DNA of 64,000 nucleotides from Streptomyces sp. NBC_00442 (GCF_036014195.1 NZ_CP107918.1:2294001-2358000), one strand, 5' to 3'; positions 25,321-34,697 are shown, numbered from the stretch's first letter. The notes: generated from the letters alone by a model not told the origin. Made by a program: numbers and translations.

Positions 25321-26454
25321 ATGGCTACGGAAGACGCGGTGCTTGAGGCACTGGCGACGGTGAACGACCCCGAGATCCACCGACCGATCACTGAGCTCGG
25401 CATGGTCAAATCGGTGGAGATCGGTACGGACGGGACGGTCGCCGTCACGGTGTACCTGACCGTCTCCGGCTGCCCGATGCGCGAGACCATCACGAAGAAC
25501 GTGACGGAGGCGGTCGAGCGGGTCGAGGGCGTCAGCCGCGTCGACGTGACGCTCGACGTGATGAGCGACGAACAGCGCAAGGACCTGGCGTCCGCGCTGC
25601 GCGGCGGCACCGCCGAGCGCGAGGTGCCCTTCGCCCAGCCCGGCTCGCTGACCCGCGTCTACGCGGTCGCCTCCGGCAAGGGCGGCGTCGGCAAGTCCTC
25701 GGTGACGGTCAACCTGGCGGCCGCGATGGCGGCGGACGGCCTGAAGGTCGGCGTCGTGGACGCGGACATCTACGGCCACTCCGTGCCCCGCATGCTGGGC
25801 GCCGACGGCCGGCCCACCCAGGTCGAGAACATGATCATGCCGCCGTCCGCGCACGGCGTGAAGGTCATCTCCATCGGCATGTTCACGCCGGGCAACGCGC
25901 CCGTCGTGTGGCGCGGCCCGATGCTGCACCGCGCGCTCCAGCAGTTCCTCGCGGACGTGTACTGGGGCGACCTGGACGTGCTGCTGCTCGACCTGCCGCC
26001 GGGCACCGGTGACATCGCGATCTCGGTGGCGCAGCTGGTGCCGAACGCCGAGATCCTCGTCGTGACCACCCCGCAGCAGGCCGCGGCCGAGGTTGCCGAG
26101 CGGGCCGGCTCGATCGCCGTGCAGACCCACCAGAAGATCGTCGGCGTCGTCGAGAACATGGCGGGCCTGCCGTGCCCCCACTGCGACGAGATGGTCGACG
26201 TGTTCGGCACCGGAGGCGGCCAGAAGGTCGCCGACGGGCTGACGAAGACGACCGGCGCCACGGTGCCGGTGCTCGGCTCCATCCCGATCGACGTCCGGCT
26301 TCGCGAGGGCGGCGACGACGGCCGTCCCGTCGTGCTGTCCCACCCCGACTCCCCCGCCGGCGCCGCGCTGCGCGCCATCGCGGGCAAGCTGGGCGGCCGC
26401 GCCCGCGGCCTGTCGGGCATGTCGCTCGGGATCACCCCGCGCAACAAGTTCTAG
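25321..26454 (+). CDS. mrp: Mrp/NBP35-type Fe-S cluster carrier ATPase
   Basis: 377 residues. An N-terminal MIP18/DUF59 domain (about 5-95, TVSGCPMRETI with the conserved Cys) is fused to a P-loop ATPase with the deviant Walker A GKGGVGKSS (119-127) and the cluster-binding CPHC pair (Cys285, Cys288). It assembles or transfers iron-sulfur clusters to target proteins in the cytoplasm. It lies 43 bases downstream of the DUF1003 gene, so it could be co-transcribed, but the gap allows its own promoter. A strong terminator follows. Confidence 0.93.
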   Translation: MATEDAVLEALATVNDPEIHRPITELGMVKSVEIGTDGTVAVTVYLTVSGCPMRETITKNVTEAVERVEGVSRVDVTLDVMSDEQRKDLASALRGGTAEREVPFAQPGSLTRVYAVASGKGGVGKSSVTVNLAAAMAADGLKVGVVDADIYGHSVPRMLGADGRPTQVENMIMPPSAHGVKVISIGMFTPGNAPVVWRGPMLHRALQQFLADVYWGDLDVLLLDLPPGTGDIAISVAQLVPNAEILVVTTPQQAAAEVAERAGSIAVQTHQKIVGVVENMAGLPCPHCDEMVDVFGTGGGQKVADGLTKTTGATVPVLGSIPIDVRLREGGDDGRPVVLSHPDSPAGAALRAIAGKLGGRARGLSGMSLGITPRNKF

Positions 26455-26507
26455 GCCGCGTACGACAGCGGTAGCCGTACCCGTACCCGTACCGGCAGCG
26501 GCAGCGG

Positions 26508-26539
26508 TAAGGGGCGCTCGCCATTGCGAGCGCCCCTTA
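26508..26539 (+). terminator. Perfect hairpin terminator after mrp
   Basis: TAAGGGGCGCTCGC / GCGAGCGCCCCTTA (14-bp stem, CATT loop), 53 bases after the mrp stop. The intervening bases contain short GTACCC and GGCAGC direct repeats. Confidence 0.88.
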
Positions 26540-26570
26540 CGCGTACCCGGGTGCGGTTACCGGCCCCGCC

Positions 26571-27251
26571 TCACTCGTACGAGGTGAGGTCCTCGATCAC
26601 CGAGAAGCCGAGCCCGTACGCGCTCAGACCGCGCCCGTAGGCGCCCAGGTGCACACCGCTGCGCGCCGACCCCGCGAGGATCCAGCCGAACTCGGACTCG
26701 CGGTAGTGGAACTCGGTGGGCTCGCCGTCCACGGGCAGCGAGAGCGTCGACCAGTCGGCGCCGGCCAGATCGTCGGCGAGTTCCCAGGCCGCCTCGGTCT
26801 GCTGGTCGAGCCAGTCGCCGCGCAGCACGTGGTCCATCTGCGCGGGCCAGGTGAAGGCCAGCAGCCCCGACCCCGCGAGCCAGGCCGCCGAGGAGACCGA
26901 GGTGGCCTCCAGGACGCCCGTACCGTCCCCACTGCGGCGCACGGGGTTGGCGGGGATGGTCACGACCACCGCGAACCTCTCACGGTCGCTCACGGCCGCC
27001 GCCTCGGGCCGTATCGACGGCTCGTCCCCGTGCCCGATCGAGCCGTGCTGGACCGTGCCGTCGGCCGCCACGGTCACCTGCATCAGCCACCGGGGCCCGG
27101 TGAACGCCTCGTCGAGGCCGTACCAGGGGAAGGGCGCGCGCAGATAGCCGTCGACCGTACGCCGGGCACCCGGCACTCCCTCCGGTGTGGACTGGGCGCT
27201 CTGGGGCGCCCCTTGAGCGGACTGCCCCGCTGCCCGGCTTGTCGTCTCCAT
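26571..27251 (-). CDS. Conserved hypothetical protein
   Basis: 226 residues. A disordered N-terminus (about 30 residues of Ala/Gln/Ser) precedes a globular alpha/beta region with FPWYGLDEAFTGPRWLMQV, ERFAVVVTIPANP and ESEFGWILAGSARSGVHLGAYGRGLSAYGL. No catalytic motif or membrane segment is seen. Sits between mrp and tatB; its product is unknown but the gene has ordinary codon use and a GGCGGCC-rich upstream gap. Confidence 0.75.
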   Translation of the reverse strand: METTSRAAGQSAQGAPQSAQSTPEGVPGARRTVDGYLRAPFPWYGLDEAFTGPRWLMQVTVAADGTVQHGSIGHGDEPSIRPEAAAVSDRERFAVVVTIPANPVRRSGDGTGVLEATSVSSAAWLAGSGLLAFTWPAQMDHVLRGDWLDQQTEAAWELADDLAGADWSTLSLPVDGEPTEFHYRESEFGWILAGSARSGVHLGAYGRGLSAYGLGFSVIEDLTSYE

Positions 27252-27383
27252 CTGCCCGGCCGCCTCCTAGATCAGTAGCGTCCGGAGCGGCCCGCCCCCC
27301 TCGGGCGTCCTGGCTTCCGGACAGATGGAGGATAGCCACCTGATCGCGACTCGCCGGAAAAGCCCATGTGGGCTTGGCGTGTA

Positions 27384-27836
27384 TCAGGTGGCGTCGGCGT
27401 CGAACGGGGGGCGCTCGCCCGGGTCGAGCTTCTCTCGCTTCTTGACGAGGTCGGGGGCGCCGCCCGACCCGTTCACCGACCCGTTGGCGGCCGTGGTGGC
27501 CGGGGCCGGCTCACGCCCGTGCACCGCGTCGGCGACCTCTTCCATGTCCTTGCGGAGGTCGAAGCTGCTGCGGATCTCCTTCAGGCCGAGGTCGTCGTTC
27601 TCCATCAGCTGCTTGCGGACGAACGTCTTGGGGTTCAGGTCCTCGAATTCGAAGTCCTTGAACTCCGGGCCGAGCTCGGCCCGGATGTCCTGCTTGGCGC
27701 TCTCGGAGAAGGAGCGCACCTTGCGGATCACGTTCGAGACGTCCTGGATCAGCTTGGGCAGCTTGTCCGGGCCGAAGATGAGCACGGCGAGGACCACGAG
27801 GGTGCCCAGCTCCATGGGCCCTATGTCAGTGAACAC
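27384..27836 (-). CDS. tatB: Sec-independent protein translocase TatB
   Basis: 150 residues from GTG. One N-terminal membrane helix (MELGTLVVLAVLIFGPDKLPKLI, with the FGPDKLP hinge) is followed by an amphipathic helix (QDVSNVIRKVRSFSES) and a charged, disordered tail. TatB works with TatA and TatC in twin-arginine export of folded proteins. Its place downstream of sigma/anti-sigma/HtrA genes matches other actinobacteria; tatA and tatC are not in this window. Separated from htrA by about 210 bases, so it probably has its own promoter too. Confidence 0.92.
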   Translation of the reverse strand: MFTDIGPMELGTLVVLAVLIFGPDKLPKLIQDVSNVIRKVRSFSESAKQDIRAELGPEFKDFEFEDLNPKTFVRKQLMENDDLGLKEIRSSFDLRKDMEEVADAVHGREPAPATTAANGSVNGSGGAPDLVKKREKLDPGERPPFDADAT

Positions 27837-28010
27837 CCGCTGCTCCTCGTGTTCTCATTGCTCGCTGTCCCGGCGCCCGGTCTCGGCTCCGCGTCCCGTC
27901 ATGGACCGCTCCACGGTACCCGGCCGAGCTGTCGGCGCGGTACCTCCGGGGTGACCATTGGGCGTCGGACCGGGTCCGGCCGGCCGGGGACCGCCCGTAC
28001 GGCGGTGTCC

Positions 28011-28064
28011 CCGGCTCAGGAGGCCGAGCCGGGTCTGGTCTCCCCCGGCTCAGGAGGCCGAGCC
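28011..28064. repeat. 20-bp direct repeat across the htrA stop codon
   Basis: CCGGCTCAGGAGGCCGAGCC occurs at 28011-28030 and again at 28045-28064, where it includes the htrA stop. A small duplication of the gene's 3' end explains it best. Confidence 0.7.
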
Positions 28065-30008
28065 GAGCGTCAGGGTCAGCTCCCGCTCCTTGCCGTCCCG
28101 TCGCACCGTCAGACCCAGCCGGTCCCCCGGGCGGTGGGCGCGGATCTTCACGATCAGCTCCTCGCCGCTGTGCACCCGCTGACCGTCCACCTTGGTGATC
28201 ACGTCCTGCGACGCGACGCCGGCCTTGGCGCCGGGGCCGCCGGGGACGACGGCCGGCTTGCCGTCGCTCGCCTTGTCGCCGACGCGCGCGCCGTCGCCGG
28301 TGTACTTCATGTCGAGCGTGACGCCGATCACCGGGTGCGTCGCCCGGCCCGTGTTGATCAGCTCCTCGGCGACCCGCTTGGCCTGGTTGACCGGTATGGC
28401 GAAGCCGAGCCCGATCGAACCGGCCTGGCCTCCGGCCTCGGTGCTGCCGCTCCCGGCGGACCGGATCGCGCTGTTGATGCCGATGACGCGCGCCTTGGAG
28501 TCGACGAGGGGGCCGCCGGAGTTGCCCGGGTTTATCGGGGCGTCGGTCTGGAGCGCGTCCACATAGCTGACGTCGCTGCCGTCACCGCTCTCGCCGCCCG
28601 CCGTGATCGGTCGCTCCTTGGCGCTGATGATGCCGGACGTCACCGTGTTGGAGAGGTCGAAGGGCGCCCCGATGGCCACCACCGGGTCGCCGACCATCAC
28701 GTTGTCGGAGTTGCCGAGCGCCAGGGGCTTCATCCCGGATACGCCGTCGACCCTGACGACCGCGAGGTCGTACCCGGCGTCGCGGCCGACCACCTGGGCG
28801 GGCGCGCTCTCGCCCCCGCTGAACGTCACGGAGATCTTGCCCGAGGCACCGGCGGGCTGCACCACGTGGTTGTTGGTCAGGATGTGCCCGGCGTCGTCGA
28901 GGACGAAGCCGGTGCCGGTGCCGGACTCGGTGGCCCCGGTGACGTGGATGGTGACCACGCTCGGCAGCGCGCTCGCGGCGATCCCGGCGACGCTGTCCGG
29001 CGCCCGGCCCTGCGGCTCCGCGCCGGCCTGCGGGAGGTGCACGCTGGTGAGCTTGCCGTTGCGCTCCACGTACGCCCCCACGCCGCCGCCGATGCCTCCG
29101 GCGACCAGCGCGAGCAGCACCGCACCGGCGAGCAGCGCACCGCGCCGCCGCCTCCGCGGCTCCGGTGGCCGCCCGGCCCCGCCGAACGGCTCACCGGGCT
29201 CACCCCAGGGGTCGTACGCGGCCCACTGCGGGGCCGGGGTCGCCGAAGGCTGCGGGGGTACGGCGTAGCCGGGCTGGGCGGCGGGTGACTGCGGGGTGGG
29301 CACGGGGTCCTGGTACGCGGGCGCCGGGGTGGCGGCCGGTGCCTGGGCTGCGGCGTAGGCGGCCTGCGGCGGCAGCGGGGTCCCCCCGGGCGGCGTCGGC
29401 ACCGGCCGCTGCACGGGCGGCGCGGGCGCCCACGGACCGGGCCCGCCATAGGGCGGGGTGCCATAGGGATCGGGCGCGTGCAACGGGCCGGCCCGCCCGG
29501 CGCCGGGCGGGCCGGCGAGGGGGGCGCTCTCGGCAACGGGGTCGGGGACAGGGGCGGGCTCGGGGCGGTCCACGGTCCCGGCATCGGCGGCGCCGGACGC
29601 GCGGCTCCCTGCGGGCCGGTCGCCGTCCAGGCCGCTCCCGCGCACACCGTCGGGACGGGCCGAGGCGGAGGCCGGCGGGGCCAAGTCGTAGGTGTCGGCC
29701 GGGAGTTCGGCGGGGCTCGCGGGGGCGACCTCGTCGTGGAGGCCCGCGGGGGCGGACGCCGCGGGGCCGGCCCCGTTGTCAGGGCCGGCAGGGTCGGACG
29801 CCGCGAGGCTCGCAGGACCAGCCTCGCCGTGGGAGCCCGCGGGGGCGGACGCCGCGGGGCTCGCGGGGCCGGCGGCCTCGAGAGGGCCGGCGGGGTCGGG
29901 CGCGGGGGCGCAACCGGGTGCCGGGGCGGGGTCGGTGGTGCGCGGGTGGCCCGTCGGTGGACGGCTCCACCATCTGGGCTTCGGCCCGGTGGGCTTCTGC
30001 TCGTTCAT
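28050..30008 (-). CDS. HtrA/DegP-like membrane-anchored serine protease with PDZ domain
   Basis: 652 residues from ATG 30008 (GGGGAGAG upstream). Layout: a ~280-residue disordered Pro/Ala/Gly cytoplasmic region with degenerate repeats (AAGPASPAASAPAG), a membrane helix (GALLAGAVLLALVAGGIGGG), a trypsin-like protease domain with His381 (TNNHVV), Asp414 (YDLAVV) and Ser497 (NPGNSGGPL), and a C-terminal PDZ domain (~555-645). It degrades or refolds misfolded envelope proteins. It lies behind the sigma and anti-sigma genes, as in the mycobacterial sigE-rseA-htrA locus. The N-terminal region is much longer than in many homologues. Confidence 0.93.
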   Translation of the reverse strand: MNEQKPTGPKPRWWSRPPTGHPRTTDPAPAPGCAPAPDPAGPLEAAGPASPAASAPAGSHGEAGPASLAASDPAGPDNGAGPAASAPAGLHDEVAPASPAELPADTYDLAPPASASARPDGVRGSGLDGDRPAGSRASGAADAGTVDRPEPAPVPDPVAESAPLAGPPGAGRAGPLHAPDPYGTPPYGGPGPWAPAPPVQRPVPTPPGGTPLPPQAAYAAAQAPAATPAPAYQDPVPTPQSPAAQPGYAVPPQPSATPAPQWAAYDPWGEPGEPFGGAGRPPEPRRRRRGALLAGAVLLALVAGGIGGGVGAYVERNGKLTSVHLPQAGAEPQGRAPDSVAGIAASALPSVVTIHVTGATESGTGTGFVLDDAGHILTNNHVVQPAGASGKISVTFSGGESAPAQVVGRDAGYDLAVVRVDGVSGMKPLALGNSDNVMVGDPVVAIGAPFDLSNTVTSGIISAKERPITAGGESGDGSDVSYVDALQTDAPINPGNSGGPLVDSKARVIGINSAIRSAGSGSTEAGGQAGSIGLGFAIPVNQAKRVAEELINTGRATHPVIGVTLDMKYTGDGARVGDKASDGKPAVVPGGPGAKAGVASQDVITKVDGQRVHSGEELIVKIRAHRPGDRLGLTVRRDGKERELTLTLGSAS

Positions 30009-30093
30009 GCTCTCCCCGCAACTGACCCGCGTGCTCCGACGAGCACCCCTCCCCGGATTCAACCAGGTCGGCCGGGGCGGCGGCAGGGCGCGG

Positions 30094-31086
30094 TCAGCGC
30101 CGGGCGTAGAGAGGGAGCCCGGAGGCGACGGGAGCCGCCAGGCGCACCGGCGGCGCCGGAGTCACGGTCGGGGCGGCGGTGAGCACTGCGCCGGTGAGGT
30201 CCGTCGTGGTGAGCGGGAGCGTCGCCACGGCGGGCCGTATCAACGGCGGCAGGGACGAGCCGTTCAGGCGGCCGACGGGGAAGGCTCCGCCCAACGGCCG
30301 CACCGGCCCGTTCTGCGCGGGCATGGCGTTCAGGCCGCGCGGTCCCGGCGAGACGGGCGCGGTGGGCTGGGCCGACATGGCTGACAGCAGCCCGGCGGTG
30401 GCACCCCCGCGACGGCGGTCCTCGGCCGAGGCGCCGCTCTGCGCCGCACTGCCGGAACGCAGCGGGACGACACTGCTGCCGCTGCCCGCGGCACGGGCGC
30501 CGGAGGACGAGCCGAGCGGAAGGGTCCCGCCGAGCGCGATGGCCGCGAGGGACACGGCGCTCGCGGCGGCGAACGCGAACCTGCGCCCGCGCCAGGGCGA
30601 GCCCGGCCTGTCCTGCTCGGAGCGGCCCACCTCGTGGATGCGGAAGCCGCCCGTCAGCGCGTCGGGCAGGGCCGCGGCGTGGGCGCCGGCCGGAACGTAA
30701 CCGAAGTCACCCGGGCGGGGAACGCGCGGGTCCACCGGCCCGCCCTGCGCGGAGCCGGGCGTCCCGAGCCGTCCGAAGAATCCGTCGGCCCGGTGTTCCC
30801 CGTCGAACGGTCCCTGCGAGCCGTCGTCGTCACTCGTTCTTCCCACGGGGCCACCGGGCAGTCCCTGGAGGCGGGCGAGGAAGTTCTCCGACGGGGGCGG
30901 CGGGGCCGTGCGCGCGAAGACGTTCTTCAGGTTGCGCTGGGCGTCGGCCTCCGCCTTGCACTTGGCGCAGGTCGCCAGGTGGGACAGGACGCGTTCGCGG
31001 GCGTCGTGGTTCAGCTCGCCGTCGACCAGCGCGGCGAGCCGGTCCCCGAGGTGCTGTTCCGCGGGGGTGGGGTTCGTGCCACTCAC
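30094..31086 (-). CDS. Zinc-containing anti-sigma factor (RseA-like)
   Basis: 330 residues. The N-terminal ZAS-type motif is complete: His36, Cys40, Cys43 in SHLATCAKC, so it should bind and inhibit the adjacent ECF sigma factor. One likely membrane helix ([20 protein letters not shown], about 175-195) is followed by a long low-complexity C-terminal region. The GTG start overlaps the sigma-factor stop (GTGA), giving coupled, balanced synthesis. Release probably depends on envelope or oxidative stress, by analogy with mycobacterial RseA; not shown by the sequence. Confidence 0.88.
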   Translation of the reverse strand: MSGTNPTPAEQHLGDRLAALVDGELNHDARERVLSHLATCAKCKAEADAQRNLKNVFARTAPPPPSENFLARLQGLPGGPVGRTSDDDGSQGPFDGEHRADGFFGRLGTPGSAQGGPVDPRVPRPGDFGYVPAGAHAAALPDALTGGFRIHEVGRSEQDRPGSPWRGRRFAFAAASAVSLAAIALGGTLPLGSSSGARAAGSGSSVVPLRSGSAAQSGASAEDRRRGGATAGLLSAMSAQPTAPVSPGPRGLNAMPAQNGPVRPLGGAFPVGRLNGSSLPPLIRPAVATLPLTTTDLTGAVLTAAPTVTPAPPVRLAAPVASGLPLYARR

Positions 31087-31859
31087 GCCATCCCCTCTCC
31101 GGCCGTCCCGAGCGCTCCGTGCGCCACCCCCGCCAGCGCACGCTGCTGCTCGGCGCGGGCTTCGGGCGAACGGTGCTGGAGGGCCTTGCGCAGATGGGAG
31201 CGGCCACGGTGGATCCGGCTGCGGACGGTGCCGAGCTTCACTCCGAGGGTGGCCGCGATCTCCTCGTAGGAGAGCCCTTCGATGTCACAGAGCACGACGG
31301 CCGCACGGAACTCGGGCGCCAGCGTGTCCAGCGCCTGCTGCACATCGGCATCGAAGTGGGCGTCGTTGAAAGCCTGTTGGGGGTTGGGCTCGCGGCTGGG
31401 CAGCCGCTCCGCCGCGTCGTCGCCGAGCGCGTCGAAGCGGATGCGCTGACGGCGGCGGACCATGTCCAGGAAGAGGTTGGTGGTGATGCGGTGCAGCCAG
31501 CCCTCGAACGTGCCCGGCGTGTACGTCGACAGGGAGCGGAAGACACGGACGAAGACCTCCTGCGTGAGGTCCTCGGCGTCGTGCTGATTGCCCGTCAGGC
31601 GGTAGGCGAGGCGGTAGACGCGGCCGCTGTGCGTGCTGACGATCTCCTCCCACGTAGGGGGGGTCCACGCCTGGGAATCCGCGTCGGCGAACGTCGCGGT
31701 AGTTGCGGAGCTGGTAGCGCGGGAACGGTCAGCAATGTTGGTCACGGATTTCGGCTCACCCGCCGACCTGAGGAAGCGCCGGAGCACTCCTCCCCGATCC
31801 ACGGGCGCAGCCGCACCTCCCCTGTCGGCTCTGGTGGTGTCCAGCGGAGCCCCTACCAT
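31083..31859 (-). CDS. sigE: ECF RNA polymerase sigma factor (SigE-like)
   Basis: 258 residues from ATG 31859, which has GAGGTGGCT just upstream; an ATG at 31943 would add 28 residues encoded by AT-rich, promoter-like DNA. Region 2 (about 70-140: [29 protein letters not shown], then [16 protein letters not shown]) and region 4 (about 175-230: [31 protein letters not shown]...[11 protein letters not shown]) are both clear. The gene order sigma, anti-sigma, HtrA, TatB with a divergent O-methyltransferase matches the mycobacterial sigE locus. It is not the S. coelicolor protein historically called SigE; the symbol here follows the mycobacterial one. Confidence 0.9.
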   Translation of the reverse strand: MVGAPLDTTRADRGGAAAPVDRGGVLRRFLRSAGEPKSVTNIADRSRATSSATTATFADADSQAWTPPTWEEIVSTHSGRVYRLAYRLTGNQHDAEDLTQEVFVRVFRSLSTYTPGTFEGWLHRITTNLFLDMVRRRQRIRFDALGDDAAERLPSREPNPQQAFNDAHFDADVQQALDTLAPEFRAAVVLCDIEGLSYEEIAATLGVKLGTVRSRIHRGRSHLRKALQHRSPEARAEQQRALAGVAHGALGTAGEGMA

Positions 31860-32054
31860 AGCCACCTCGCCCGTTAGCTCCGGATAAGAATCTTTACGTG
31901 CATTTGGGGACGGCTTCCGCCCCTCTTCCGTGAACTCGACCATGTGCTCCCCCCGCGGTTCCCCTGTCCTGCATAACGCGCGGTCCCATCTGCGGGTTCC
32001 CGACTCCAGCGGATACAGTCACCGTTGCGCCAACCAAGGGGACAGGAGAGGGCC

Positions 32055-32690
32055 ATTACCGCCAACCGGCAGACGAGCTGGGCGTTCGCCGACGCCTTTG
32101 TCGCCGAGGACGACGCGCTGCGCTGGGCCCGTGACCGGGCCCGGGAGGCAGGCCTGCGTTCGGTGTCCCCGGGGACGGGCGCCGCGCTGCGGCTTCTCGC
32201 TGCCACGGCGGACGCCAAGGCGGTCGCGGAGATCGGCACCGGCACCGGGGTCTCCGGCATCTACCTTCTGCAAGGACTGCGGCCCGACGGCGTGTTGACG
32301 ACCGTCGATCCGGAGCCGGAGCGCCAGCAGTTCGCCAAGCAGGCGTTCCGTGCCGCGGGCTTCGCGACGAACCGGGCCCGATTCATTCCCGGCCGCGCCC
32401 TGGACGTGCTGCCGCGCCTCGCGGACGGCGGCTACGACCTGGTGTTCTGCGACGGCGACCGCATGGAGTCGCTCGACGTGCTCGCTGAATCGTTGCGCCT
32501 GCTGCGGCCCGGCGGGATCGTCTGCTTCGAGGGCGTCTTCGCGGACGGCCGCACCGTCGACTCGGCGGCCCAGCCGCCCGAGGTCCTGCGGCTGCGGGAG
32601 CTGCTGCGCTCGGTGCGCGAGAGCCCCGAGCTCGTGGCGTCGCTGCTGCCGGTCGGCGACGGCCTGCTCTGCGCGGTACGCCGCGGCTGA
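32055..32690 (+). CDS. Class I SAM O-methyltransferase (family 3), probable ATT start
   Basis: 211 residues. SAM motif AEIGTGTGVSGIYLL (residues ~58-72), TVDPEPERQ, and YDLVFCDGD give the typical catechol-O-methyltransferase-like fold; the substrate is unknown. Start: GGAGAGG ends six bases before ATT at 32055 (ITANRQTSWAFADAF), and conserved sequence begins there. The only other option is TTG 32025, which lies before the ribosome binding site. The gene is divergent from the sigma factor, the same arrangement as Rv1220c/sigE in M. tuberculosis. Confidence 0.85.
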   Translation: MTANRQTSWAFADAFVAEDDALRWARDRAREAGLRSVSPGTGAALRLLAATADAKAVAEIGTGTGVSGIYLLQGLRPDGVLTTVDPEPERQQFAKQAFRAAGFATNRARFIPGRALDVLPRLADGGYDLVFCDGDRMESLDVLAESLRLLRPGGIVCFEGVFADGRTVDSAAQPPEVLRLRELLRSVRESPELVASLLPVGDGLLCAVRRG

Positions 32691-32802
32691 CCCGGCGCCG
32701 CACTGCGGCCCTGTCCCCCACGCACAACACCGCCCCGGCACGGCGTGCACGGTCGTGCACACCGAACCGGGGCGGTGAAGAGTCTGCGTCGGACCCGCTA
32801 AC

Positions 32803-32970
32803 TCAGCCGACGACCTTCTTGAGGGCATCGCCGAGGGCATCGGCCTCGTCCGGAGTCAGCTCGACGACAAGCCGACCGCCGCCTTCGAGCGGAACGCGCA
32901 TGACAATGCCCCGCCCCTCCTTGGTCACCTCGAGCGGGCCGTCGCCCGTCCGCGGCTTCATGGCCGCCAT
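32803..32970 (-). CDS. DUF3117 small protein
   Basis: 55 residues (MAAMKPRTGDGPLEVTKEGRG...), strongly conserved across actinobacteria as DUF3117. Start ATG 32970 has GGAAGGGG seven bases upstream; a longer frame to 33048 is rejected. The sequence has two strands (GIVMRVPLEGGGRLVVELTP) and a C-terminal helix (EADALGDALKKVV). Function unknown. It is convergent with the O-methyltransferase gene. Confidence 0.88.
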   Translation of the reverse strand: MAAMKPRTGDGPLEVTKEGRGIVMRVPLEGGGRLVVELTPDEADALGDALKKVVG

Positions 32971-33290
32971 GCTCGTTCCCCTTCCTGAAACCAGCTCATC
33001 GTCAGCCGACGGCCCCCGGGATTGGGCACGCGTCACGGCATCGAACACATTGCTTCCAGGTCATTATCCCGCATCCCAGGACCCGATGACCAACATCGCT
33101 CCGCATCGCTTGCGCAACGCGCTCTATCAAAAGCACACAATTCGGCGATCCGCCTGCGATACTTCGCCGCCGCCGGATCCCCGCGGCACCCGGATTGTTT
33201 GACGCAGGTCACACGCCCGGTGCTCGTGATCTCCGCCATGCTGAGCGGACACGACGACGAAGAAGCATCCGCGACGGAGGGGATCCCACC
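32971..33290. promoter_or_regulatory. Divergent gap, DUF3117 gene / enoyl-CoA hydratase
   Basis: About 320 bases without a gene. On the minus strand a GATAAT-like -10 (33060-33070 region) lies upstream of DUF3117. The plus side has an AT-richer stretch around 33110-33150 but no clear promoter pair. Confidence 0.4.
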
Positions 33291-34091
33291 ATGGCCGACA
33301 CCGTGCTGTACGAGGTGAGCGACGGGCTCGCGACGATCACGATCAACCGGCCCGACGCCATGAACGCGATGAACACCGAGGCGAAGGTCGCCCTGCGCGA
33401 GGCGGTACGCTCCGCGGCCGCGGACGACGCCGTGCGCGCCGTGCTGCTCACCGCGGCCGGCCGGGCGTTCTGCGTGGGTCAGGACCTCAAGGAACACGTC
33501 GCTTCGCTGACGGCGGACCGCGCGGCGGGCACCGGACAGACCATGAGCACCGTGCGCGAGCACTACAACCCGATCCTGACGGCGCTCACCGAGATGCCGA
33601 AGCCCGTGGTGGCCGGCGTCAACGGCGTGGCGGCGGGCGCCGGGCTCGGCTTCGCACTGGCCGCGGACTACCGGGTGGTCGCGGACACGGCGGCGTTCAA
33701 CACCTCGTTCGCCGGGGTGGCCCTGACCGCCGACTCGGGCGTCTCGTGGACCCTGCCCCGCCTGATCGGCCAGTCCCGCGCCGCCGATCTGCTGCTGTTC
33801 CCGCGCTCCATCTCCGCGGCGGAGGCGTACGAGATCGGCCTGGTCAACAAGGTCGTACCGGCCGCCGAGCTGGCCGAAGCCGCCGTCGCGGTGGCCCGCA
33901 CCCTGGCCGAGGGCCCGACCGTGGCGTACGGCGCCCTGAAGGCGTCCCTGGCCTTCGGTGCGGGGCACACCCTGGCCCAGACGCTGCAGAAGGAGGACGA
34001 ACTCCAGGCGAAGGCGGGCGCGTCCGAGGACCACGCCATCGCGGTGGCCGCGTTCCTCGCCAAGGAGAAGCCGAAGTACGTCGGGCGCTGA
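33291..34091 (+). CDS. Enoyl-CoA hydratase/isomerase family protein
   Basis: 266-residue crotonase. Both oxyanion-hole segments are present: AFCVGQDLKEH (~60-72) and NGVAAGAGLGFALAADYRV (~109-127), followed by the active-site region SFAGVALTADSGVSW. The CVGQDL form resembles PaaG-type isomerases/hydratases of phenylacetate and fatty-acid degradation, but no pathway genes are next to it, so the substrate is open. GACGGAGGGGATCCCACC supplies a good ribosome binding site. Monocistronic by position. Confidence 0.88.
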   Translation: MADTVLYEVSDGLATITINRPDAMNAMNTEAKVALREAVRSAAADDAVRAVLLTAAGRAFCVGQDLKEHVASLTADRAAGTGQTMSTVREHYNPILTALTEMPKPVVAGVNGVAAGAGLGFALAADYRVVADTAAFNTSFAGVALTADSGVSWTLPRLIGQSRAADLLLFPRSISAAEAYEIGLVNKVVPAAELAEAAVAVARTLAEGPTVAYGALKASLAFGAGHTLAQTLQKEDELQAKAGASEDHAIAVAAFLAKEKPKYVGR

Positions 34092-34115
34092 GCCCCGTTC
34101 ACCGCCGGGGCGGTG

Positions 34116-34697
34116 TCAGGCGCCGCCCCGCGCCACGCAGTCGGCGAGGTGGTCGTCGACCAGACCGCACGCCTGCATCAGGGCGTACGCCGTGGTCGGG
34201 CCGATGAAGCGCAGGCCGCGCTTCTTGAGGGCCTTGGACAGGGCCGTCGACTCGTCGGTGACGGCCGGGACGTCGGCGAGCGTGCGCGGGGCCGGGCGGG
34301 TGGCCGGGTCCGGTGCGTAGGACCAGATGAGCGCGTCGAGCTCGCCCGGCGACCAGGTGGCGAGCGCCTGCGCGTTGGCGACGGTCGCCTCGATCTTGAG
34401 GCGGTTGCGGATGATGCCCGTGTCGCCCAGCAGCCGTTCCTTGTCGGCGTCGGTGAACTCGGCCACCGCCGCGATCCCGAAGCCGGCGAAGGCGCGCCGG
34501 AAGCCCTCGCGGCGGCGCAGGATCGTGATCCAGGAGAGACCCGACTGGAAGGCCTCCAGGCAGAGCCGCTCGTACAGCGCGTCGTCACCGTGCACCGGGC
34601 GCCCCCACTCGGTGTCGTGGTACGCCACGTAGTCCTCGGTGGACAGGCCCCAGGGGCAGCGAAGGCGCCCGTCGGGCCCGGGGACGGCCTCGCTCAT
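34116..34697 (-). CDS. tag: DNA-3-methyladenine glycosylase I
   Basis: 193 residues. Family features: RCPWGLSTEDYVAYHDTEWGRPVH near the N-terminus (zinc-ligand Cys14 and the substrate-pocket EWG), EAFQSGLSWITILRRREGFRRAF, and C-terminal RFIGPTTAYALMQACGLVDDH with the second set of metal ligands. It removes 3-methyladenine from alkylated DNA in base-excision repair. The start ATG overlaps the stop of the upstream DivIVA-like gene by four bases, so the two are co-translated. Confidence 0.92.
   Translation of the reverse strand: MSEAVPGPDGRLRCPWGLSTEDYVAYHDTEWGRPVHGDDALYERLCLEAFQSGLSWITILRRREGFRRAFAGFGIAAVAEFTDADKERLLGDTGIIRNRLKIEATVANAQALATWSPGELDALIWSYAPDPATRPAPRTLADVPAVTDESTALSKALKKRGLRFIGPTTAYALMQACGLVDDHLADCVARGGA

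Noticed and set aside
27366..29288. 640-residue plus-strand frame over tatB and htrA.
   Set aside because: Antisense shadow; both minus-strand genes have complete domains.
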